A stretch of 64,000 bases of DNA from DATEPR01 sp963780635 (GCA_963780635.1 CAWACW010000012.1:310001-374000); one strand, 5' to 3'; numbered from the stretch's first letter, positions 1 through 9,377 are shown. Program-made: numbers and translations. Notes: generated from the sequence alone by a model not told the origin.

Positions 1-1360
1 CCAGTTCAACGGTCTGGGGCACATCGGTCACCTCACCGTCCACGGACAGGGCGAGCGTGCCATTCATACCCTTGAGCTGCAGCGACGTGCGCCGACTCAG
101 CTCGTAGGCCCGGCTCCAGCGCAGGGTCCGGGTCAACGCGCCCAGCACGATCCGGGTGCGCGCGAGCGGCACGGCGGCGTCCACGATGCGGACGTCCAGC
201 AGCCCGTCGTCCAGGCTTGGCCTGCTGGTGGGCGCGAAACCGACCGGCTCGTGGGCGCAGTTGCCCGCGAACAGCATCCACAGTCGCCTGGGCACGCCCT
301 CGACCTCGACCTCCTCCGGTTCGGAGTGCCGCAGCACGTGCACTAGGCCGACCAGCATGGCGGGCCACTTGCCCAGCCGCTTCTCCCACCGTTCCCGGAA
401 CCGCACCAGGTCGACGTAGAGGCCGATGCTCGACGTGTTGACGAACACCTCGTCACCGGCGCGACCGAGATCGACCCGCACGGCCTCCCCGGCCCGCAGC
501 GCCCCGATCGCGGCCTCAATGGACTCGACGCCGCTATCCCTGGCGAAGTGGTTGAGGGTGCCGGCAGGCACCACGAGCAGCGGCACATCGTGGCGGACGG
601 CGGTCTTGGCTCCCAGGTTGACGGTGCCGTCGCCACCGGCGACGCCGAGCACCACACAGCGCTTGGCGGCGTCCTCGATCACCGCGGCCAGGTCGTGCTC
701 CGGCCCGGCGACAATCACCTCGGCTTCCGGCAGCTCCGCCGCGATCCGCCGCAACGAATCGTCGCGCACGCTGCCCGCGCCGGCGTTGGTCACGAGCACC
801 AGCCCGGCGCCGGTCGACAGGGCGGGCGGCCGGTGGTCCGGCGCGGCCGCGGTGGCCGGATCCAGTGGTCCGCGCGGCCACCACGTCTGCGTGGCCAGAC
901 CGGCGATCACCCCGACACCGACACCGGCGACGACGTCGGACGGATAGTGGGCGCCGACAGCCACCCGCGAGGTGGCCACGCCAGCCGCCGTCACCGCGAC
1001 CGGGACACCGAGCAGTGGGCTCTCCAGCAGCACGCCGGTGGCGAACGCGGCGGCCGATGCGGAGTGCCCGGACGGGAACGACGTGGTCCGCGGCGCGATG
1101 GCCAGCCTGCGGATCAGTGGCGCGAGGTCGGCGGCGGGGCGGGGTCGGCCCACCAGTTGCTTGCTGATGACGTTGACCGCGGCGCTGGCCAGGGAGAGTG
1201 CGACGAGCCCGCGAACAGCGGCACGCCGGGCCTTGGGCTGCTGGGTCGCGGCGAGCACACCCGCGACGCCGGCCCAGAGCCGCCCGTAGTTTGCGGAGCG
1301 GCCGAGCCTGGGCAGCACACGGTCGAGCACGACGTTCTCGGTTCGGGCGACCCTCGTCAT
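1..1360 (-). CDS. PAP2 phosphatase / diacylglycerol kinase fusion, C-terminus off the left edge
   Basis: Two-domain membrane-lipid enzyme; about 453 residues are visible and the end lies outside the window. Residues 1-160 form a PAP2 phosphatase with all three motifs: K67 followed by RPRP (72-75), PSGH at 96-99, and SR131 with H138 and D142. From about residue 185 there is a lipid-kinase catalytic domain with GGDGT at 242-246. Members of these families dephosphorylate lipid phosphates and phosphorylate diacylglycerol-like lipids; the actual substrate is not visible. The start is ATG at 1360, with an in-frame GTG directly upstream as alternative. It follows the merR gene in the same direction with about 100 bp between them. 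The domain calls are secure. Confidence 0.9.
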   Translation of the reverse strand, partial: MTRVARTENVVLDRVLPRLGRSANYGRLWAGVAGVLAATQQPKARRAAVRGLVALSLASAAVNVISKQLVGRPRPAADLAPLIRRLAIAPRTTSFPSGHSASAAAFATGVLLESPLLGVPVAVTAAGVATSRVAVGAHYPSDVVAGVGVGVIAGLATQTWWPRGPLDPATAAAPDHRPPALSTGAGLVLVTNAGAGSVRDDSLRRIAAELPEAEVIVAGPEHDLAAVIEDAAKRCVVLGVAGGDGTVNLGAKTAVRHDVPLLVVPAGTLNHFARDSGVESIEAAIGALRAGEAVRVDLGRAGDEVFVNTSSIGLYVDLVRFRERWEKRLGKWPAMLVGLVHVLRHSEPEEVEVEGVPRRLWMLFAGNCAHEPVGFAPTSRPSLDDGLLDVRIVDAAVPLARTRIVLGALTRTLRWSRAYELSRRTSLQLKGMNGTLALSVDGEVTDVPQTVEL

Positions 1361-1462
1361 CACAGCACGATCGGCCGCACCGATCCACCTCTGTCGCCGC
1401 ATCGGCCAAGCCTAGGGACGAGGACGATCACGTGCCCGTCGAAGCCGGTCCGACCTGCTGAT

Positions 1463-2044
<582 letters not shown>

Positions 2045-2123
2045 GCCTGCCTCCCCTCGTCCGGCCCGGATGGGCCGGTGAACGCGGCCGTCATCCCCCG
2101 GATGGGGAGGCGGACCACGCTCC

Positions 2124-2164
2124 CACACCGGTGTGACGCCCTTTGGGGGAATCACACCGCTGTG
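2124..2164. promoter_or_regulatory. Paired palindromes upstream of the merR gene
   Basis: CACACCGGTGTG (2124-2135) is a perfect 12-bp palindrome, and CACACCGCTGTG (2153-2164) is a near copy 29 bp away. The arms also make GTGTGA...TCACAC across the gap. The position upstream of the MerR gene, and the preference of MerR proteins for palindromes, suggest an operator, possibly autoregulatory. No binding evidence exists. Confidence 0.45.
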
Positions 2165-2821
2165 TTGCGGTGACTTCGACGGTAGGACCCGGCACAACAC
2201 CGGTCAACGCGACGCGCCCGAGCGAAGGTGCGCAGCTCATCAGGATAACCAGCCGGCACCCTCACTCAGACCCGTCGCGCCCGATCACTGCGCCAATTGG
2301 CCCAGCTTCACACCCAGGCAGTGCAACGGCCACTCCAACCAGGGCGACAACGGACAACCGACGCGAACTCGCAGCCGGCCGGCCACACGGCGGCGCCACT
2401 CGACCCGCAGAACCGGCCGCCGGGTCAACCGGGTCACCCCGGCGACCCGTAGCGGTTCACCGGCGCCCGTGCTCTCGCAAAGCCGATCTTGACGTCGAAC
2501 GCTCGACAGCGGGGAGCGGAAGGCCGCGTCGTCGCGGCCCGCCACCCTCGGTTCTCGACCACGCTTCGCGCGAGTCCGGGCGACCCGCATCGGTGGTGCT
2601 CCTCCCCACTCCGTCCCTCGTCTACGGTTCGACGTCGAAGTGCGGCCTGGACGCGGGAACGGGGAGAGCTGAATCCTGGCTCCGCAACCCGGGCAGCGCC
2701 GAGTCCGGTGCTGGTCGTGACTCAACTGGCTGCGCCACGACCAACTGCCCCGGCCCGTCCCCTGCGCCCGCCCTTGTGGGCCCGCTGACCCAGCGATGCC
2801 CGCGCTCAGTCCCCCGGACAC
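2165..2821. other. Intergenic stretch with no supported gene
   Basis: About 650 bp between the merR promoter region and the terminator of the DUF151 gene. Open frames exist on both strands, but they are arginine/proline-rich, lack ribosome sites, and resemble no known protein. I see no repeat or RNA gene. In M. tuberculosis the flanking genes are adjacent, so this is extra DNA. Confidence 0.4.
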
Positions 2822-2856
2822 CGAAAACGCCCACTGCCAGTAGCAGTGGGCGTTCG
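2822..2856 (-). terminator. Rho-independent terminator of the DUF151 gene
   Basis: A 12-bp perfect stem (2826-2837 with 2843-2854) and a 5-nt loop lie just after the stop codon at 2869. On the minus strand the stem ends in TTTT, giving the classical hairpin plus U-run. Confidence 0.85.
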
Positions 2857-2868
2857 GTGACGCTCGTT

Positions 2869-3342
2869 TCAGGTGTCTGCGCCTCGGAAGTCCTCCGGGG
2901 AGACCGAGTCGAGGAACTCGCGGAACTTCTCGACCTCGTCCTCCTGCTCATCCGGGATGATCAATCCGGCCTCCGCCAGCACCGACTCCTCGGCATGGAT
3001 GGGTACACCGATGCGAAGTGCCAGCGCGACCGAGTCGCTCGGCCGGGCCGATACCCGGATGTCGCCGTCGAAGACCAGTTCCGCGTAGAACGTGCCTTCT
3101 TGCAGGTCGGTGATGCGGACCTGCTCCAGTTCGCGGCCCAGCGCGGTGATGATCTCCTTGAGCAGGTCGTGCGTGAGCGGGCGGGGAGGGCGGACACCCT
3201 GTTGTTCCAAGGCTATCGCCGTGGCTTCGACCGAGCCGATCCAGATCGGCAGGTAACGGTCGCCCTCGGTCTCTCGCAGCAGCAGGATCGGTTGGTTGGC
3301 CGGCAGTTCGACTCGAACACCGACGACGCGCATTTCGCTCAT
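2869..3342 (-). CDS. Bifunctional nuclease family protein (DUF151/BFN, Rv1829-like)
   Basis: 157 residues, a single BFN/DUF151 domain. It carries the family landmarks LPANQPILLLRETEGDRYLP, IWIG followed by EATAIA near residue 36, and the S-A-R-P-S-D-S-V-A-L-A-L stretch in the last third. The C-terminal tail is acidic (DEQEDEVEKF). The family is linked to nuclease activity in plants and Thermotoga, but its role in actinobacteria is unsettled. Start ATG at 3342 has GAGGAGG 11 nt upstream; a second in-frame ATG at 3333 is possible. It sits between two merR genes, as in mycobacteria, and has its own terminator. Confidence 0.92.
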   Translation of the reverse strand: MSEMRVVGVRVELPANQPILLLRETEGDRYLPIWIGSVEATAIALEQQGVRPPRPLTHDLLKEIITALGRELEQVRITDLQEGTFYAELVFDGDIRVSARPSDSVALALRIGVPIHAEESVLAEAGLIIPDEQEDEVEKFREFLDSVSPEDFRGADT

Positions 3343-3538
3343 CGGGTTATCGCCTCCTCAGCTCGCGCAACCATGCTTCCCTGTCACCGCGAGGACCACT
3401 GCCTATCCCCGGTCGACCGCTTGACGCTGTTCTAGCTGACGCTACCCGCCGGACGCGGGCAATGCTCGCCCCTCATGCGATGATCATGGTCACGATACGC
3501 ATCCTCACCACCACGATGACCGATAAGGTGGCGCGTTC

Positions 3539-4237
3539 TCAACCTCCCACAGCAGCCCGCAACGCAGCCTTGACCAACAAGGTGTGCAGCGTTACGGACA
3601 GCGCGGCGAGTTCGCGGGACATTTCGTCACCCCTGGCGCGCGTCGCCGGGTCCCGGTGTCTGTGCAACGGCCCGACGATCTGGGCCAGCAGGCCCGCCTC
3701 GCGATCCGCGGACGCCCGGAACGCGCGCAGGTGCCTCGGTTCGATACCGAAATCCGTCAGCGCGCGCACGGTCGACGCGACGTCGACCGCATCGGCGTCA
3801 TACGAGCCCGTCTCGTCGGGCCTGACCAGGCCGTACTGCTCCAGTTCCGCGCACAGGTCGGATGCGATGCCGGCGCGGTCCAGCAGTTCGGCGCGGGTGA
3901 CGCGCAGAGCCGAGCCGGGCGGCTCGACCGGTTCGGCGGGTGCCGGCACCGCGACCAGGGTCGGACGCTCGGCGCTGTCCGCAGCCGCCAGGTGCTGGCG
4001 GATCACCTTCAGCGGCAGGTAGTGGTCGCGCTGGGCGGCCAGCACGAAGCGCAGCCGCTCCACGTCGACGGCGCTGAACTGCCGATATCCGGACTCGGTC
4101 CGTGCGGGGCTGATAAGCCCCTCGGCCTCGAGGAACCGGATCTTGGAGATGGTGATGTCCGGGAAGTCCGGGCGCAGCTGCGCCAGCACCGCCCCGATGC
4201 TCATGCCGCCACGAGCTGGCCGCGCGGCAGCGGTCAC
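3539..4237 (-). CDS. MerR-family transcriptional regulator (Rv1828-like)
   Basis: 232 residues. The winged-helix region (residues 12-75) includes SIGAVLAQLRPDFPDITISK, FLEAEGLISP and GYRQF. A long C-terminal half with helical heptads and no metal-binding cysteines is the ligand or dimer part. The GTG start at 4237 overlaps the garA stop (GTGA), which implies translational coupling; ATG at 4204 is an alternative. The gene order garA-merR-DUF151-merR is that of Rv1827-Rv1830. In mycobacteria Rv1828 is a DNA-binding regulator; the targets here are unknown. Confidence 0.93.
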   Translation of the reverse strand: MTAAARPARGGMSIGAVLAQLRPDFPDITISKIRFLEAEGLISPARTESGYRQFSAVDVERLRFVLAAQRDHYLPLKVIRQHLAAADSAERPTLVAVPAPAEPVEPPGSALRVTRAELLDRAGIASDLCAELEQYGLVRPDETGSYDADAVDVASTVRALTDFGIEPRHLRAFRASADREAGLLAQIVGPLHRHRDPATRARGDEMSRELAALSVTLHTLLVKAALRAAVGG

Positions 4238-4704
4238 CGCGCTCCCTGGCCCCCCGCCGGGCCGGTGAGGAACACGAGCCGGAACTTGCCGATCTGGACC
4301 TCGTCGCCGTTGGCCAGCACAGCCTGGTCGACCGGCTCGCGGTTGACGTAGGTGCCGTTGAGGCTGCCCACGTCGATCACCACGAACTCGCCACCCTCAC
4401 GCCGGAACTCGGCGTGCCTGCGGGAGACCGTGACGTCGTCGAGGAAGATGTCGCTGTCGGGGTGGCGGCCCGCACTGGTGGTGTCCCTGTCCAGCAGGAA
4501 CCGTGAGCCCGCGTTCGGCCCACGCTTGACCACGAGCAGAGCGGATCCGACCGGCAGCGCGTCGACCCCGGCGACAGCCGGCTCGCCGGCCGGTGCCTCG
4601 ACCTGCGTACCGCTATCGGCCTCGGCCAGGAAGTCGGCCCGGAAAACAGACGTGGACTCAGCGGCCTGCTCGGGCGGAACGCCTGGCCCGTCGTTCGTGC
4701 TCAC
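4234..4704 (-). CDS. garA: FHA-domain signalling protein GarA/OdhI
   Basis: 156 residues. The N-terminal tail carries the phospho-acceptor motif E-S-T-S-V-F-R-A-D-F-L, and the FHA domain carries GRHPDSDIFLDDVTVSRRHA, GSLNGTYVN and NGDEVQIGKFRLVF. In mycobacteria and corynebacteria, GarA/OdhI inhibits 2-oxoglutarate dehydrogenase and acts on glutamate enzymes until Ser/Thr kinases (PknG, PknB) phosphorylate adjacent threonines in ETTS; the FHA domain then binds its own tail. Here the first threonine is serine. The GTG start at 4704 is chosen because GGAGGAG precedes it by about 8 nt and because the sequence upstream is not GarA-like. It lies downstream of gcvH and is coupled to merR. Confidence 0.97.
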   Translation of the reverse strand: MSTNDGPGVPPEQAAESTSVFRADFLAEADSGTQVEAPAGEPAVAGVDALPVGSALLVVKRGPNAGSRFLLDRDTTSAGRHPDSDIFLDDVTVSRRHAEFRREGGEFVVIDVGSLNGTYVNREPVDQAVLANGDEVQIGKFRLVFLTGPAGGQGAR

Positions 4705-4817
4705 CTGCGCTCTCCTCCTGCTTGTGGATTCGTCGTGACCGTCCCAACGTACCGTGCCCGACGTCTCACGATGGCGGAGGCTCCCCCACAGCCGACGCAA
4801 CCGGCCGAAGATCGTCG

Positions 4818-5201
4818 TCACCCCTGTTCCGTGAGCTTCTGGTACGCCTCGGCGTCCAGCAGCCCGTCCACGACAGCGGGGTCGGCGATCCGGATGTCGA
4901 TCATCCAACCCTCGCCGTACGGGTCGGAGTTGACCAGTTCCGCTTGCGAGTCAAGGCTTTCGTTGCGCGCCACGACCTCGCCGTCCAGTGGCGAGAACAG
5001 GTCGGAGACGCTCTTGGTCGACTCGACCTCGCCGACCGGCTGGCCTGCCGTGACCTGCTCGCCCGGCTCGGGCAGCTGGACGAAGACGACGTCGCCGAGC
5101 TGCTCCTGGGCGTAGTCGGTGATACCGACACGCACCGTGTCCGGTCCGGTCCGAGCCACCCATTCATGCTCCTGGGTGTATTTCAGCTCCTCGGGCACCA
5201 C
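4818..5201 (-). CDS. gcvH: Glycine cleavage system H protein
   Basis: 127 residues. Lipoyl-carrier protein that shuttles the aminomethyl group between the P, T and L proteins of glycine cleavage in the cytoplasm. It has the expected start (ELKYTQEHEWV), the lipoylation site VESTKSVSDL with its central lysine, and the C-terminal GEGWMIDIRIAD. Start GTG at 5201 (or 5198) has AGAAGGGAAG about 9 nt upstream. No gcvP or gcvT lies in the window. The neighbours are the pgsA-like gene upstream and garA downstream, as in mycobacteria. GcvH also supplies lipoyl groups in some bacteria, so a wider role is possible. Confidence 0.97.
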   Translation of the reverse strand: MVPEELKYTQEHEWVARTGPDTVRVGITDYAQEQLGDVVFVQLPEPGEQVTAGQPVGEVESTKSVSDLFSPLDGEVVARNESLDSQAELVNSDPYGEGWMIDIRIADPAVVDGLLDAEAYQKLTEQG

Positions 5202-5251
5202 CTTCGTGCTTCCCTTCTGTCCTGCCGCCGCACTCCCGGTACGCGGCAAAC

Positions 5252-5911
5252 CTATCCAACCCGCGCACGTCGTTCCTGCTGGGTACGCCGAACGGTGATC
5301 ACGACCTGGGCGACGTACAGCACGCCGCTCCAGACGTAGAGGGCTGTACCCCACGCGGTGAACGCGTACCCGATGGGACGAGCGATCTGGGCCGCCGTGG
5401 AATCGCCCTGGGCGAGCAGCAGGAACGGGAACGCGTACAGCAGCGCGAAGGTGGCCGCCTTGCCCACGTAGTGCACCTCAGGTGGGCTGTAGCCGGCCCG
5501 GCGCAGCACCGGCAGACACAGCCCGACGATGACGTCCTTGCCGATCAGGATCACGGCCAGCCACCACGGGACGATGCCCCGGAGCACGAAGGCGACGAGG
5601 GTCGCCACGATGTAGAGCCGGTCGGCGGCGGGGTCGAGCAGCGCGCCGAGCTTGCTGCCCTGGTCGAGCCAGCGGGCCAGCTTGCCGTCCAGCCAGTCGG
5701 TGGCACCGCTGGCGCAGAGCACGATCAGCGCGATCAGATCGGCCTTGGGGCCCAGCAACAGCCACAGGAACACGGGTACACCGAGCAGCCGCAGCACCGA
5801 CAGTGCGTTCGGCCACGTGACGATGCGGTCGGGCGGCTCGGTCGAGTCCGGCCGCTGGTCAGCGGCCTGGCCCTCGCCGGTCGGCGCCGGCACCGGATCG
5901 GCCTGTGCCAC
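5252..5911 (-). CDS. CDP-alcohol phosphatidyltransferase (PgsA-like)
   Basis: 219 residues, an integral membrane enzyme of phospholipid synthesis. The signature D-G-x2-A-R-x8-G-x3-D-x3-D is complete within D-G-K-L-A-R...G-A-L-L-D-P-A-A-D-R, about residues 77-100. Several hydrophobic helices follow. The family transfers a phosphatidyl group from CDP-diacylglycerol to a polyol; position suggests the Rv1822 (pgsA2) equivalent, but glycerol-3-phosphate versus another acceptor cannot be decided. The GTG start at 5911 has GGGAGGG 6 nt upstream. It reads toward gcvH with a gap of about 50 bp, so probably shares its transcript. Confidence 0.93.
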   Translation of the reverse strand: MAQADPVPAPTGEGQAADQRPDSTEPPDRIVTWPNALSVLRLLGVPVFLWLLLGPKADLIALIVLCASGATDWLDGKLARWLDQGSKLGALLDPAADRLYIVATLVAFVLRGIVPWWLAVILIGKDVIVGLCLPVLRRAGYSPPEVHYVGKAATFALLYAFPFLLLAQGDSTAAQIARPIGYAFTAWGTALYVWSGVLYVAQVVITVRRTQQERRARVG

Positions 5912-6009
5912 CTGTTCCCTCCCGCCGTGCGAGTCCTTCTCGGCGGGAACAGCCTGTCACATCGCGTGGGTTCACCCCGCGCGAGCCACCATGATCAGCA
6001 GCGCGATGG

Positions 6010-6240
6010 TCAGCGCTTGCAGGTGCGCGTCCAGCCGCGCCGCTGCAGGTCGGCGCCGGACAACTCCTCGGCGCGGCCCCGGTCGTTCACACCCAGCCAC
6101 CTCGGCCGGCCCGCGACGGGCTCCAGGACGTACGCGTGCCCCTTGCTCCACACCACGCTGCACGGCGCAGTGGGCAGCGGGGCCGGACTGTCCCCCGGCT
6201 TGGTCCCGGTTGAACTCGGTGCTTCGGTCTCGGTTCTCAT
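6010..6240 (-). CDS. Small hypothetical protein
   Basis: 76 residues with no recognised domain. It begins with a Thr/Pro-rich stretch (about residues 1-30), then a more structured half containing SVVWSKGHAYVLEPVAGRP and RWLGVNDRGR. The ATG at 6240 is preceded by GGAGGT at 8 nt, which favours a real gene and excludes the longer in-frame extension to 6324. It is cytoplasmic by appearance (no signal or membrane helix). It lies just upstream of the pgsA-like gene in the same direction, about 100 bp away. Confidence 0.65.
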   Translation of the reverse strand: MRTETEAPSSTGTKPGDSPAPLPTAPCSVVWSKGHAYVLEPVAGRPRWLGVNDRGRAEELSGADLQRRGWTRTCKR

Positions 6241-6473
6241 CGTGCCGTTACCTCCATCAGAGGCGTTGCGACGCGACCTCGCCGCGTTGACGCCAGTCTG
6301 ATTGTCGGCGTCAACTGTTGCCACTCGGCCGGTTTCCCATGGTCACTCGGTCACCGACCGGCCACGTTCGATGAGAGGGCGCCTGCGGCTTGTCCCGGCT
6401 GCGCCATCACGGTGCGCGACGACCGCCCACCGACCGCCATCAACCGCACGGCGCGCTCGGCGACCCGTGGACA

Positions 6474-6512
6474 CGCCCCGGCCCTCCACGGAGTCCGCGG
6501 AGGGCCGGGGCG
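6474..6512 (-). terminator. Strong hairpin after the MFS gene
   Basis: A 14-bp perfect GC stem (6474-6487 with 6499-6512) and an 11-nt loop, immediately past the stop at 6531. No U-run follows, as is common for actinobacterial terminators. Confidence 0.75.
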
Positions 6513-6530
6513 CAGCCGATATCGGGCCGG

Positions 6531-8378
6531 CTATCGCCGGGCGGTGGGCACTTCGTCGGTGACCAGCTCGGCTGGTGCCTCGCCGGACGCGTCGGCGGCG
6601 ACAGCCGCCAGTTCACTGCCCAAGTCCTCGGCGCGTGCCGTGCCAGGCGTCCCGTTCGTCCCCGCCACCGGTTCGGCCGTCCTGCGTGGCGAGCACAGCA
6701 GCGACGCCACGGCACCGATCAGGCAGGCGACGATGGCGAAGCCGAACGCCACCGCGAGGCCGTCGGCGAACGGACCGGAGATCAGGCTGGGGAAGAAGCT
6801 GCGACCGGTCAGGAACTGCACCTGACCCGCGGGCAGGTGCGCGAGCGTCGGACCGAGCAGCGTGGAGATCGGGTTGTAGCCCAGGAACGCCGCGAACAGC
6901 ACCCCTACCGCGGGCAGGTGCGCCACCTGGCTGGCGGCGGCCGCCGGGACGCCGTGCGCCGTCAGGCCCGCGTCCAGCGACCCGGGCAGGTGAGCGGACA
7001 GGCCGGCGATGATCAGGCTGAAGAAGATGCCGATGGACAGCACCATCGCCGAGTTCTGGAACGTGGCCGTCATGCCCGCGCCCACGCCACGGGCGTTGCT
7101 GGGCAGGCTGTTCATGATCTCGGCCCGGTTCGGCGAGGCGAACATGCCCATGCCGATCCCGTTGAGCACCAGGATGCCCGCGAACGCGACGTAGTTGAAG
7201 TTCACCGGCAGCAGGATCAGCATCAGGAACGTCGCGGCCGTGATGACCATGCCGACCGCGGCGAACGCGCGGGTGCCCACCCTGTCCGACAGCACACCCG
7301 ACAGAGGTGCCGAGAGCAGGAAGCCGACGGTCATGGGCAGCATGTAGATGCCCGCCCACAACGGTGTCTGGGCAAAGCTGTAGCCGTGCTGCGGCAGCCA
7401 GATGCCCTGCAGCCAGATGATCAGGATGAACTGCAGGCCGCCTCGGCCCAGGGCCGCGGTCAGGTTCGCGATGTTGCCCGCGGTGAACGACCGGAGCTTG
7501 AACAGCGACAGGTTGAACAGCGGATTGGGCACCCGGGTCTCGATGATCCCGAACGCGATCAGGATCGCCACGCCGCCGATCAGGGTGGTGAGCACGAACG
7601 GACTCGTCCAGCCCATGCTGTGGCTGCCGTAGGGCTGGATGCCGTAGGTGATGGCGACCAGCACCGCGATGAGGCCGACCGCGAAGGTGATGTTGCCCCA
7701 CCAGTCCATCCTGGCCCGGTGGCGCTCGCCGGTGTCGTGCAGCTTGAGGTAGGCCCAGATCGTGCCCAGGACGCCGATCGGCACGGACACGAGGAAGATC
7801 AGGTGCCAGTTCACCGGTGCGAGCAGGCCACCGATGACCAGGCCGAGGAACGAGCCGGCGATCGCGGCGACACCGTTGATGCCCATGGCCATGCCGCGCT
7901 GGTTGCCCGGGAACGCGTCGGTGAGGATGGCGCTGGAGTTGGCCATCAGGAACGCGCCACCGACGCCCTGGACGATGCGCCAGCCGATCAGCCACAGCGC
8001 ACCGGCCGATCCTTGTTGCCAGGTAACCGAAAGCAGGATCGACGACACAGTGAAGATCGCGAAGCCGAGGTTGTACATCTTGGCCCGGCCGAACATGTCG
8101 CCGAGCCGGCCGAAGCTGACCACCAGGACCGCTGTGACGACCAGGAAGCCCATGATCATCCACAGCAGATAGCTGGTGTTGCCCGGCGCGAGCGGGTTGA
8201 CGCCGATGCCCTTGAAGATGTCGGGCAGCGCGATCAGCACGATCGAGGAGTTGATGGTGGCGATCAGCATGCCCAACGTCGTGTTGGACAGCGCGATCCA
8301 CTTGTAATGCGGCCCCAGTTCGGCTGGTGTGCGCGCCTGCCTCCGTTGGCGGGGCGGAATCGGGTTGGCGGTTGACAC
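6531..8378 (-). CDS. MFS multidrug exporter, DHA2/EmrB-QacA family
   Basis: About 615 residues with some 14 membrane helices, the usual size for drug:H+ antiporters of the DHA2 group. Visible family features are an N-terminal helix pair ending in LPDIFKGIG, loop 2-3 motif A as FGRLGDMFGRAKMYNLG, and motif C-like GLVIGGLLAP after GVAAIAGSF. The C-terminal tail is hydrophilic. Start: tandem GTG at 8381/8378; GGAGGT is 3 nt from the first and 6 nt from the second, so 8378 is preferred. The palindrome CTTG-N7-CAAG lies about 45 bp upstream and is shared with the marR gene, so MarR control is likely. The substrate is unknown. Confidence 0.93.
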   Translation of the reverse strand: MSTANPIPPRQRRQARTPAELGPHYKWIALSNTTLGMLIATINSSIVLIALPDIFKGIGVNPLAPGNTSYLLWMIMGFLVVTAVLVVSFGRLGDMFGRAKMYNLGFAIFTVSSILLSVTWQQGSAGALWLIGWRIVQGVGGAFLMANSSAILTDAFPGNQRGMAMGINGVAAIAGSFLGLVIGGLLAPVNWHLIFLVSVPIGVLGTIWAYLKLHDTGERHRARMDWWGNITFAVGLIAVLVAITYGIQPYGSHSMGWTSPFVLTTLIGGVAILIAFGIIETRVPNPLFNLSLFKLRSFTAGNIANLTAALGRGGLQFILIIWLQGIWLPQHGYSFAQTPLWAGIYMLPMTVGFLLSAPLSGVLSDRVGTRAFAAVGMVITAATFLMLILLPVNFNYVAFAGILVLNGIGMGMFASPNRAEIMNSLPSNARGVGAGMTATFQNSAMVLSIGIFFSLIIAGLSAHLPGSLDAGLTAHGVPAAAASQVAHLPAVGVLFAAFLGYNPISTLLGPTLAHLPAGQVQFLTGRSFFPSLISGPFADGLAVAFGFAIVACLIGAVASLLCSPRRTAEPVAGTNGTPGTARAEDLGSELAAVAADASGEAPAELVTDEVPTARR

Positions 8379-8423
8379 CACGTGACCTCCGAAGAATTTG
8401 CTTCTCCTAGGCTAACTAAATTA

Positions 8424-8438
8424 CTTGCCTAGTACAAG
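8424..8438. promoter_or_regulatory. MarR-type operator before the MFS gene
   Basis: CTTGCCTAGTACAAG has inverted arms CTTG and CAAG with a 7-bp spacer. The same layout occurs in front of the marR gene (12533-12547). A wider inverted repeat CTAGGC (8407-8412) / GCCTAG (8427-8432) overlaps it. The position, 43-60 bp before the start codon, suits repression. Confidence 0.6.
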
Positions 8439-8497
8439 CAGTTTCCGGCCGAGCCGAGGTGAGTAGTCCCACACATACAACCGGAATGGGACGTAGG

Positions 8498-9343
8498 TCA
8501 CGCGGTCGGCAGCACGTCGCCGCGTACTGCCTCGATGTCGATCTCGACCCGCAAAGTGGTGCCGATCATGGTGATCCCAGCCCGGACGACCTGGTTGTAC
8601 GTGATGGCGAAGTCGTCCCGTTTCAGTTCGGTCACCGCGCGGAACGCGGCCCGGGTGCCGCCCCAGGAATCGGGTCCGACGCCGAGATACTGCAGTTCCA
8701 GGGGGACGGCCCTGGTGACGCCATTGAGTGTCAACTCGCCGTTCACTCGCCATTTCTCGTCGCCGAGTGACGTGATCGACGAACCCACGTACTCGATGAC
8801 CGGATGGACGTCGACGCCCAGGAAGTCGGCCGAGCGCAGATGGTCGTCACGCATCTTGTTACCGGTGTCGATGCTGCTCGCCTGAATGGTCGCCCGCACG
8901 CTGGAACGCTCCACCGGCCGGGCCACCTCGAGTTGGCCGCCGAACTCGGCGAACCGGCCGCGCACGCTCGCCATGCCCAGGTGCCGTGCGGTGACGGTGA
9001 TCTGGGTGTGCACCGGGTCGATCGTCCACACTCCCGGCTCGGGCAGGTCGGCCCCGCCGATCCTGGCCAGCGGCAGCACGCCCAGCGCCGCGGCGCCGCT
9101 CGCGGTGACCACGGCGGTGCGGGCCAGCGGGCCGAAGCCGTTCGCGGTGAGGATCGCGGTGTAGGTGCCGGCCGGCAGCGGTTCGGTCACCAGCCTGCCG
9201 TCCTCGTCGGCGGGCACGCGGGCGACCTGCGCGCCGGTCGGGTCGGTGACGGTCAGCACCGCGCTGGTCACCGGCCAGCCGTCGCTGGTCCTCGCCTGTG
9301 CTGTCACGCCGGGCCTGGTGACCGACGGCGAAGCGGCATTCAT
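8498..9343 (-). CDS. YceI-family protein with N-terminal carboxypeptidase-like beta domain
   Basis: 281 residues. Residues about 12-95 form a carboxypeptidase regulatory-like beta sandwich (VTDPTGAQVARVPADEDGRL, PLPAGTYTAILTANGFGPLA). The remainder is a YceI lipocalin-like domain (WTIDPVHTQITVTARHLGMA, the RSADFLGVDVHPVIEY stretch, GELTLNGVTRAVPLEL). YceI proteins bind isoprenoid or amphipathic ligands. No signal peptide is visible, so cytoplasmic location or non-classical export is open. ATG at 9343 has GGAGG 6 nt upstream. The same beta domain is fused to the MFS pump just upstream in the operon, suggesting the two proteins work together. Confidence 0.88.
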   Translation of the reverse strand: MNAASPSVTRPGVTAQARTSDGWPVTSAVLTVTDPTGAQVARVPADEDGRLVTEPLPAGTYTAILTANGFGPLARTAVVTASGAAALGVLPLARIGGADLPEPGVWTIDPVHTQITVTARHLGMASVRGRFAEFGGQLEVARPVERSSVRATIQASSIDTGNKMRDDHLRSADFLGVDVHPVIEYVGSSITSLGDEKWRVNGELTLNGVTRAVPLELQYLGVGPDSWGGTRAAFRAVTELKRDDFAITYNQVVRAGITMIGTTLRVEIDIEAVRGDVLPTA

Positions 9344-9377
9344 CGACAATCCTCCAACTCGCGAGCCGCCGCGGCGG

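Noticed and set aside
2143..3435. 430-codon plus-strand frame over the DUF151 gene
   Set aside because: It contains the antisense of DUF151 and no recognisable protein.
6390..8375. 661-codon plus-strand frame
   Set aside because: Antisense of the MFS exporter; no ribosome site and no known fold.
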